A DNA stretch of 34,032 nt from Ruminococcus sp. GTDB taxonomy: Bacteria; Bacillota; Clostridia; Oscillospirales; Ruminococcaceae. The stretch covers positions 1 to 34,032 of the forward strand of contig SVNU01000012.1 in assembly GCA_015066715.1 (NCBI GenBank), given 5' to 3'. The notes below the pieces were generated by a model. The model made no database searches, was not told where the DNA came from, and saw only the letters and a program-made list of their open reading frames with translations. A program made the position numbers and the translations under genes. Positions 27,267 through 34,032 of this stretch are shown here, piece after piece; position 1 is the first letter of the stretch; each line of letters begins with the position of its first letter.

Positions 27267-27821
27267 TTACAGGCTCATGATTTCTTTTTCTTTATCTGAA
27301 ACCATTCCATCAATATTCTTGCAGAATTTATCTGTAAGCTTCTGGATATCGTTTTCAAGATCCTTCTGTTCGTCTTCAGTGATTTCGGAGTTTTTCTTCA
27401 TTTTTTTGAAATCGTCAATAGCGTCTCTTCTGATTGAACGGATTGCAACCTTTGTGTCTTCACCAAGCTTCTTTACTTCCTTACAAAGCTCCTTACGCTT
27501 TTCTTCTGTTGGCTGAGGGAATACGAGTCTTATTACCTTACCGTCATTTGTAGGGGTAATACCGATATCTGAAGTTATAATTGCTTTTTCGATAAGCTTG
27601 AGTGTTGAAATATCCCATGGCTGAATCATAAGAATTCTTGATTCTGCAACTGAAACGGCCGCCATCTGATTTATCGGAGTTGGCGCACCGTAGTAATCAA
27701 CCATAGCCTTGTCAAGAACAGCCGGGTTTGCTCTGCCTGCTCTTACTGATGCAAATTCGTTTTCAAGTCTTGCAACAGACTTATTCATTTTTTCTTCTGC
27801 CTTTTTAACTCTTTCGTTCAT
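27267..27821 (-). CDS. frr: Ribosome recycling factor
   Basis: AEEKMNKSVARLENEFASVRAGRANPAVLDKAMVDYYGAPTPINQMAAVSV...RSIRRDAIDDFKKMKK. Confidence 0.97.
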   Translation of the reverse strand: MNERVKKAEEKMNKSVARLENEFASVRAGRANPAVLDKAMVDYYGAPTPINQMAAVSVAESRILMIQPWDISTLKLIEKAIITSDIGITPTNDGKVIRLVFPQPTEEKRKELCKEVKKLGEDTKVAIRSIRRDAIDDFKKMKKNSEITEDEQKDLENDIQKLTDKFCKNIDGMVSDKEKEIMSL

Positions 27822-27825
27822 GATT

Positions 27826-28536
27826 TTATTTCTCCTTTATTATTGTTCCGATATTTTTGCCCATTACTGCGTCATATATGTTATCAGGTCTGCTTAAATC
27901 AAATACAAACATAGCCATATCATTGTCACGGCACATTGTTGCAGCTGTACTGTCCATAACACCAAGCTCATTGTTAAGCACATCGCTGAATGTCAGTTCA
28001 TCATACTTGACAGCATCATCATACTTGTGCGGATCTTTATTATATACACCATCAACCATAGTAGCCTTGAAGAATATATCAGCTTCAATTTCAACTGCAC
28101 GAAGTGCAGCAGCTGTATCTGTTGAGAAGAACGGATTACCTGTACCGCAGCCAAAGATTACAATTCGGCCCTTCTTCATATGATTAAGTGCCTTGTTTCT
28201 TATGTAAGGCTCTGCAACCTGCTGCATTGTGATAGCAGTCTGAACACGTACTTCCATGTCAAGGGATTCAAGTACGTCTGCAATAGCAAGAGCATTGATA
28301 GTAGTCGCAAGCATTCCCATGTGGTCAGCTCTTGTTCTGTCCATGCCACCGCTTGAGCGTCCTCTCCAGAAGTTACCGCCGCCTACAACGATACCAAGTT
28401 CAACACCTGCCTCAGCACATTTTTTTATGCTTTTACAGATATCTGTAATAATATCATAATTAAGACCAAACTTCTTTTCGCCGGCAAGCGCTTCGCCGGA
28501 AAGCTTCAATAATATTCTTTTATATTTAGGTTCCAT
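27826..28536 (-). CDS. pyrH: UMP kinase
   Basis: [15 protein letters not shown]...[41 protein letters not shown] start preceded by GAGGTG. Confidence 0.97.
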   Translation of the reverse strand: MEPKYKRILLKLSGEALAGEKKFGLNYDIITDICKSIKKCAEAGVELGIVVGGGNFWRGRSSGGMDRTRADHMGMLATTINALAIADVLESLDMEVRVQTAITMQQVAEPYIRNKALNHMKKGRIVIFGCGTGNPFFSTDTAAALRAVEIEADIFFKATMVDGVYNKDPHKYDDAVKYDELTFSDVLNNELGVMDSTAATMCRDNDMAMFVFDLSRPDNIYDAVMGKNIGTIIKEK

Positions 28537-28569
28537 AGTATACACCTCATTATAAATATTTCTCTATTT

Positions 28570-28598
28570 ATTTTACACTAAAATCACGAAAATGTAAA
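28570..28598 (-). promoter_or_regulatory. Promoter for the pyrH-frr-uppS-cdsA unit
   Basis: On the - strand: TTTACA, 17-bp spacer, TAAAAT. A 23-bp inverted repeat (28587-28609) overlaps the -35. Confidence 0.55.
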
Positions 28599-28684
28599 GT
28601 ACATTTTCGCAATTTTTATAAAAATATTGAAAATTTTTCTGAAATTTGAAAATGCAAAAGTCTGAGAATAAAATATTCAATTGT

Positions 28685-29299
28685 TTATTTAAAAATAGCC
28701 AGCACTTTCCCGTCTTTACCTCTTATTAAAACATACGGCGTCATACCTGGCGCTCCAATTTTTTTACCGTCTTCAGTTATTCCGGAAGCCGGATTAGGAT
28801 TTATCATCCACACATCATATTCATCATAGTATTTAACTGTGTAATAAGGATCATCTCTATTATATTTTACATATTCTTCATAGAGTTCAATATATTCTGA
28901 TTCTATTTTTTCTATATATTCTGCTCCTTCTGTTTCAATCAGAACTTCCCTTGCCTTTATAATCGCATCTTCGTCCGAAAAAATCCTGTCATAAGTTGTT
29001 TTTGAAAGTGTTTCAGCATTATCTGTCATATATTCAGCAAGTTCTTCTATTCCTTTTTCATCAAGTATGCTGTATTGGTAAATATCCTGACAGATAAATT
29101 CAACAATTTCCTGTTCTGTATAAACTATTGGTTCTGAAAAATCCGTAATTTCCTCCTCGTTATTTTCAGTTTCTGAAATTGAAGTTTCACTTTGTGAATT
29201 ATCAGATAAAAGCGTTTCTTTTTCTTTATCTGCCATACATCCGCTAAAATTCAAAATAAACGCAGATATTACAATGATTTTTAAAAATTTCTTTTTCAT
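28685..29299 (-). CDS. Predicted lipoprotein; C-terminus resembles NTF2-fold immunity-type proteins (tentative)
   Basis: Signal plus lipobox FSGC. C-terminus YDVWMINPNP...GMTPYVLIRGKDGKVLAIFK. Confidence 0.6.
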   Translation of the reverse strand: MKKKFLKIIVISAFILNFSGCMADKEKETLLSDNSQSETSISETENNEEEITDFSEPIVYTEQEIVEFICQDIYQYSILDEKGIEELAEYMTDNAETLSKTTYDRIFSDEDAIIKAREVLIETEGAEYIEKIESEYIELYEEYVKYNRDDPYYTVKYYDEYDVWMINPNPASGITEDGKKIGAPGMTPYVLIRGKDGKVLAIFK

Positions 29300-29354
29300 A
29301 TCTATACCTCATTTTAAATAAACTTCACTTATAAAAATCATATAACGAATCAGC

Positions 29355-29630
29355 CTAAAAGCACTGTTCCAATACTTCCAAACTTCCATAATAGCTGTTA
29401 AAATGCCAGACACCTTTCCATTTTGATAATTCTGCCCATATTAAATTGCCTGTTTCATCATCTATAATTTCTGCAATATATGCACCGCCATATTTAAGCA
29501 TTCGTTTGGGAATTTCATTTTCATTAAAACTTGTTTTTGACAATTTTATTTCAGAAAGAATTTCACAATTATTTTTCTCAATCCATTTTATTTCTTGCTC
29601 AGAATAATTTACATCCAATATGAACTTCAT
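29355..29630 (-). CDS. Hypothetical small protein
   Basis: 91-aa intact ORF in an otherwise empty interval; no family recognised. Confidence 0.5.
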   Translation of the reverse strand: MKFILDVNYSEQEIKWIEKNNCEILSEIKLSKTSFNENEIPKRMLKYGGAYIAEIIDDETGNLIWAELSKWKGVWHFNSYYGSLEVLEQCF

Positions 29631-29660
29631 ACTTTACCCCTGTTTTTGGATATTAGCACC

Positions 29661-29693
29661 AAAGCCACTTCTGACAAAATCAAAAGTGGCTTT
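29661..29693 (-). terminator. Hairpin downstream of the PRPP synthetase gene
   Basis: AAAGCCACTT ... AAGTGGCTTT, 13-nt loop, weak U-tract. Confidence 0.55.
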
Positions 29694-29708
29694 ATATAAT
29701 TTATTGAA

Positions 29709-30848
29709 TTACTGCTGTGCAAGAAGTGCCTTTATCTTCTGATGCGGGTCAATAACAGTACCGATAGAAACGTCATGGTTGATTGAAGCAATAAAGTATG
29801 AAACATACTTTGAAACGTCAACTTCATGGAACCATGGTCTTTCAAGAAGCTCAGGTGAACGGTATGTAAGATTTGTACCGAATACGCCTGAAATATAGCC
29901 TTCTTCATAAGCCTTGTCAAACTTTTCAAGACCGTTTGTAAAAAGACCGTATGTACAGTACGCAAAGAATCTTCTTGCCTTTTTAGCCTTTAATGCATAA
30001 GCAATGTCAAGAACTGATTCACCTGATGAAATAATATCATCTGCAACAAAAACGTCCTTGCCTTCCATTGAGTTGCCAAGATATTCGTGAGCAACAATAG
30101 GATTGCGTCCATCAACAATTCTTGAGTAATCACGTCTTTTATAGAACATACCCATATCAACGCCGAGAACAGAAGCATAATACATATTTCTGTTGAGAGC
30201 GCCTTCATCAGGGCTTACTACCATAAATTCATCCTTGTTGATAGCAAGGTTATCGACATTGTTAACAAGTGCCTTTAACACCTGATATGACGGAATTACG
30301 TTATCAAATCCCATGAGAGGAATTGCATTGTGAACTCGTGGATCGTGTGCGTCAAAAGTAACAATGTTTGAAACGCCCATTGCCTGAAGCTCCTGAAGTG
30401 CGCATGCACAGTCAAGAGATTCACGGTAGCTTCTTCTGTGCTGACGTCCGCCGTAAAGAATAGGCATAATAACGTTAATTCTGAACGCCTTACCTGAAAT
30501 CGCCTGAATAATTCTCTTTAAATCCTGATAATGGTCATCAGGTGACATTGAATTTTCCTGACCGAACATCTTGTACTTGCAGCTGTAGTTGCCAACGTCT
30601 ACAACGATAAAGATATCCTTACCTCTTACTGTTGATTCAATAAGACCCTTACCATCGCCAGAAGAAAATCTCGGACACTGATTCTTGATAAGAAAAGTAT
30701 CAAAATCAAATCCGCCCTTCTTTGCCCAGTCAACAAGATACTTGTCAATCTGATTACCGAGCTCTTTTGCACCTTCAAGAGCAATAATTCCCAGCGGTGC
30801 TACGCTTTTTTCTGAGTTAAACAGAACTTCACTTGCTTTCATAGTCAT
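29709..30848 (-). CDS. Ribose-phosphate pyrophosphokinase, divergent long (about 379 aa) family
   Basis: LIESTVRGKDIFIVVDVG...PILYGGRQHRRSYRESLDCACALQELQAMGVSNIVTFDAHDPRV...VVSPDEGALNR...VFVADDIISSGESVLDIAYALK. Confidence 0.85.
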   Translation of the reverse strand: MTMKASEVLFNSEKSVAPLGIIALEGAKELGNQIDKYLVDWAKKGGFDFDTFLIKNQCPRFSSGDGKGLIESTVRGKDIFIVVDVGNYSCKYKMFGQENSMSPDDHYQDLKRIIQAISGKAFRINVIMPILYGGRQHRRSYRESLDCACALQELQAMGVSNIVTFDAHDPRVHNAIPLMGFDNVIPSYQVLKALVNNVDNLAINKDEFMVVSPDEGALNRNMYYASVLGVDMGMFYKRRDYSRIVDGRNPIVAHEYLGNSMEGKDVFVADDIISSGESVLDIAYALKAKKARRFFAYCTYGLFTNGLEKFDKAYEEGYISGVFGTNLTYRSPELLERPWFHEVDVSKYVSYFIASINHDVSIGTVIDPHQKIKALLAQQ

Positions 30849-30870
30849 TTTTACATTTTCCTTCCTCTAT

Positions 30871-31401
30871 TTATTTACAGAACGTGTCTATATAATGTTC
30901 AATATCATTTGCAATAATCGCCCTTGCGCTTTCAGCGTTTTCAATTTCATCAACTGCCGTTGTTTTGTTTTCAAGTTCTTTGTACACTTTGAAAAAATGA
31001 ATCATTTCATCAAAAATATGCTTTGGAAGCTCGTCAATATCCTTATATGAATTATATGTCGGGTCATCGAACGGAATTGCAATAATCTTATCATCATTTC
31101 GACCGCTGTCAATCATTCTGATAACACCTATAGGATAACATCTTACAAGTGTACTCGGATAAAGAGTTTCAGAACAAAGAAGCAGAACATCAAGTGGGTC
31201 ACCATCATCTGCGTAGGTTCTTGGTATAAGACCGTAATTTGCAGGATAGTGGGTTGAAGTGTAAAGAATTCTGTCAAGCTTTATAAAGCCTGTTTCTTTA
31301 TCAAGCTCATATTTGATTTTGCTGCCCTTTGGAATTTCTATTACGGCCACAAAATCATCCGGATTTATTCTTTTGGGACTTATATCGTGCCATATATTCA
31401 C
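30871..31401 (-). CDS. ppa: Inorganic pyrophosphatase (class I)
   Basis: [58 protein letters not shown]. Confidence 0.93.
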   Translation of the reverse strand: MNIWHDISPKRINPDDFVAVIEIPKGSKIKYELDKETGFIKLDRILYTSTHYPANYGLIPRTYADDGDPLDVLLLCSETLYPSTLVRCYPIGVIRMIDSGRNDDKIIAIPFDDPTYNSYKDIDELPKHIFDEMIHFFKVYKELENKTTAVDEIENAESARAIIANDIEHYIDTFCK

Positions 31402-31653
31402 AATTTTCCCGCCTTTTCTACTTTATTTCCTTTATTAGTATATCCATTTTTACTCGATTTGTCAATGAACTTTTGTATTTTTGGAATAAATCATAAAAAA
31501 CAAGCGGAATAAAAAATATTTTTCATTCCTTTTGAGAAATTAGGAATACCTTACAAAAACAATATTTATCGTTTGTTGGATTTTTACAATATTTATTTAC
31601 AATATATTAAAATCTTTTTAATAAACAATCGTTTAAAAAGTCAATAAAAATAA

Positions 31654-31682
31654 TTGATTTATGTTTAGAAAAATGTTATAAT
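31654..31682 (+). promoter_or_regulatory. Sigma-A-like promoter for the moxR-DUF58 operon
   Basis: TTGATT (31654-31659), 17-bp spacer, TATAAT (31677-31682) with extended TG. Confidence 0.6.
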
Positions 31683-31725
31683 TGTAAATGCATTATTTCA
31701 AAAAATCTGACACAGGAGAATAAAA

Positions 31726-32703
31726 ATGAGTATTAATAATTCTGGTTTAATGCCGATGACAAATATGATAAACAATATATTAAACGAAGTAAATAAAGCT
31801 GTAATCGGCAAAGAGGATATTACATTAAAGGTTCTTATGGCAATAATAGCGGGCGGTCATATTCTTATTGATGATATTCCAGGAGTTGGTAAAACAACAA
31901 TGGCAATGACTTTTTCAAAGGCGCTAGGACTTCAGCATAATCGCATGCAGTTTACGCCTGACGTACTGCCTACGGATATTACAGGTTTTTCAGTTTTTAA
32001 TCAATCTACAGGAAAATTTGAATACAAAACTGGTGTTGCTGTATGTAATCTTTTTCTTGCGGATGAAATAAATCGTACATCAAGTAAAACGCAGTCAGCT
32101 CTTCTTGAAATCATGGAGGAAAAAAAAATTACAGCAGACGGAAAATCATATAACCTTCCTGCACCCTATATCGTTATTGCAACACAAAATCCTGTTGGCT
32201 CTGTAGGTACACAAATGCTGCCTGAATCCCAGCTTGACAGATTTATGATAAAATTGAGCATGGGTTATCCTTCACATGAGGCTGAAATTGATATTATTAA
32301 GAAAAAAAAGACTGAGAATACAAATAATACCATTCAGGTTGCTGATGCAAATAAAATTATTTCACTTCAGAATATTGTTGAAAGCATTTATGTCGATGAC
32401 AGAATTTATGATTATATGGTGCGTCTTGCAGATGCAACAAGAAAACATCCGATGATAAAGCTTGGACTCAGCCCCCGTGGAACTATAAGTCTTTGCGCAA
32501 TGTCAAAGGCGGCGGCTCTTGTTAATGGAAGGAATTACGTTATTCCTGATGATGTAAAAATGATTTTTACAGATGTTGCCGCACACAGAATTGTACCCGA
32601 AAACAAAGCCAGACTAAGCGGTATGACATCAGAAAAAGTGACGGCTGAAATTATAAGAAACGTTCCGCTTCCAAAGCTTCAAAACTTAGGTGATGCAAAA
32701 TGA
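31726..32703 (+). CDS. MoxR family AAA+ ATPase
   Basis: Walker A DDIPGVGKTTMA; Walker B LFLADEINRTSSKTQSALLEIMEE; ATQNPVGSVGTQMLPESQLDRF. Confidence 0.95.
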   Translation: MSINNSGLMPMTNMINNILNEVNKAVIGKEDITLKVLMAIIAGGHILIDDIPGVGKTTMAMTFSKALGLQHNRMQFTPDVLPTDITGFSVFNQSTGKFEYKTGVAVCNLFLADEINRTSSKTQSALLEIMEEKKITADGKSYNLPAPYIVIATQNPVGSVGTQMLPESQLDRFMIKLSMGYPSHEAEIDIIKKKKTENTNNTIQVADANKIISLQNIVESIYVDDRIYDYMVRLADATRKHPMIKLGLSPRGTISLCAMSKAAALVNGRNYVIPDDVKMIFTDVAAHRIVPENKARLSGMTSEKVTAEIIRNVPLPKLQNLGDAK

Positions 32704-33860
32704 TTTCACGCAAAATTATTTATCTTTTCTTAATAATCGTTTCTATTTTCTTCTATATTTTATTTGTAGGTAAACTCTCCTTTTATATACTGGTTTTCAT
32801 TATTGCACTTCCTCCTGTGCTGTTGTTTATTGTTTTTTTAGGAAAACTGTTTATAAAATATAGTCTGTCACCCGATTCGGATACTGCAGTAAAAAAAGAA
32901 AATATGAGTTTTAGTATAAATATTACCAACAAAACAATTTTTCCTTTTCCTACAGCAGTTGTTAAAATCGAATATAGAAACAAGCTTTCAGCGGATAATG
33001 AAATTATGTATATTTCTGTGCCGATTCATCCCTGCACCTCACAGACTCTTACCTTTAGTCTTTCATCAGAATACTGCGGAATTATAAATGCAAAAATTTC
33101 CGGCATAAGATTATATGATTATTTAAAAATATTTTCATTAAAAATCAAATATGATTCACAAGCAGAAATATGTGTTATTCCGGATGTGGACTCCTGTATA
33201 ATTTTAGATAATTTTAAGAAAACACACTCTGAAAGCAGTGAAGAATTTTCCAAAAACAAAAGCGGAAATGATTCTTCTGAAATATTTGAGCTTAAGGACT
33301 ATGTTCCCGGTGATAAAATTAATCGTATACACTGGAATTTGAGTTCAAAACAAAATCAACTGATTACTAAGCATTACAGCCTAGGTCTTGAGACTCCTGC
33401 TGCTGTCATTGCCGACATAACATTCAATAATGAAGTAACAAATCTGCCTGCTGTTGACACAGCACTTGAGGTACTTTATAAGCTTTCATTTTCTCTGATT
33501 GAAAATGAAATAAATTATGAGCTTTATATAAAAGGTTTTTCTGATACAGTTTTTATTTCAGATTATTATTTACTTAATGATTCTTATGTAAAACTTTTAA
33601 ACAAAGAAATTGATGAAAATGATAGTGAAGATTTTTTTGATAACCGTCTTTATTCAAAATCAAGAATTTTTCTTATTACAAATAAAGGATATGATAATTA
33701 TAAACTTCCTGAAATATCTGCAGCATCAGAAATGAAATGCTTCTTTACGGACAGTGTAGCAACTGATAATGTTATTAATGAAGCTGATAATATCAGTATT
33801 ATATTAATTGAACCGAAGAAATATAATAATCTGCCTGATGATATATTATTTAAAATATAA
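32700..33860 (+). CDS. DUF58 domain-containing membrane protein
   Basis: Two N-terminal TM segments; DUF58 signature FELKDYVPGDKINRIHWNLSSKQNQLITKHY. 4-bp overlap (ATGA) with moxR. Confidence 0.92.
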   Translation: MISRKIIYLFLIIVSIFFYILFVGKLSFYILVFIIALPPVLLFIVFLGKLFIKYSLSPDSDTAVKKENMSFSINITNKTIFPFPTAVVKIEYRNKLSADNEIMYISVPIHPCTSQTLTFSLSSEYCGIINAKISGIRLYDYLKIFSLKIKYDSQAEICVIPDVDSCIILDNFKKTHSESSEEFSKNKSGNDSSEIFELKDYVPGDKINRIHWNLSSKQNQLITKHYSLGLETPAAVIADITFNNEVTNLPAVDTALEVLYKLSFSLIENEINYELYIKGFSDTVFISDYYLLNDSYVKLLNKEIDENDSEDFFDNRLYSKSRIFLITNKGYDNYKLPEISAASEMKCFFTDSVATDNVINEADNISIILIEPKKYNNLPDDILFKI

Positions 33861-33863
33861 AAA

Positions 33864-33885
33864 AGAGGATGATTTTTCATCCTCT
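33864..33885 (+). terminator. Terminator-like hairpin after the DUF58 gene, abutting repeat copy 3
   Basis: AGAGGATGA-TTTT-TCATCCTCT, immediately followed by CAGCCTGTAGAAAAA. Confidence 0.7.
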
Positions 33886-34032
33886 CAGCCTGTAGAAAAA
33901 ACTCGATATTTAATTTTGTGCCGATTAAATCGGCAGATTTAGATTGCGAATGAAGATAGTAAGGGGACGCTTTTTCTTGCAAAGCGTCCCCTCTTGAAAA
34001 ACAGCCCACCGGGCTGTTTTTCAATTCACCCC
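33886..34032 (-). mobile_element. Partial copy of the MITE-like element in inverted orientation, cut by the window end
   Basis: Reverse complement aligns to 7562-7709 with a single 1-nt length difference. Same hairpins; terminal CAGCCTGTAGAAAAA adjoins the 33864-33885 hairpin. Confidence 0.8.

Noticed and set aside
33698-34024. - strand 108-aa ORF (MKNSPVGCFSRGDALQEKASPYYL...)
   Set aside because: N-terminal half is translation of the repeat hairpins and the rest is antisense to DUF58; spurious.

Overview
The composition, a type I dockerin, short HisG with HisZ, PolC, and the gene families suggest a Ruminococcus-like Clostridia (Oscillospirales) chromosome segment; this taxonomic call is inference. 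On the + strand there is a secreted LRR (BspA-like) dockerin protein and a four-gene phosphorelay operon (PAS-rich hybrid histidine kinase, stand-alone Hpt, REC plus degenerate HD-GYP, HEAT-like protein). On the - strand there is a near-complete his operon (hisZ-G-D-C-B-H-A-[GyrI-like, GNAT]-F-[170 aa]-I-E) downstream of polC, three small proteins (two are tandem paralogs), and the isoprenoid/phospholipid/translation cluster pyrH-frr-uppS-cdsA-dxr-rseP-ispG. Further genes are a lipoprotein, a divergent PRPP synthetase and inorganic pyrophosphatase (- strand), and MoxR/DUF58 (+ strand). The most notable structure is an interspersed, hairpin-rich, MITE-like element. One complete copy is present (7394-7709, 316 bp, CAG...CTG imperfect terminal inverted repeats) and two partial copies form the two ends of the window. 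All three abut, at the identical base, the foot of an intrinsic-terminator-like hairpin. In the complete copy the whole 26-bp hairpin is duplicated on both sides, as expected for insertion targeted to terminator hairpins with a long target-site duplication. No tRNA, rRNA or CRISPR array was recognised.
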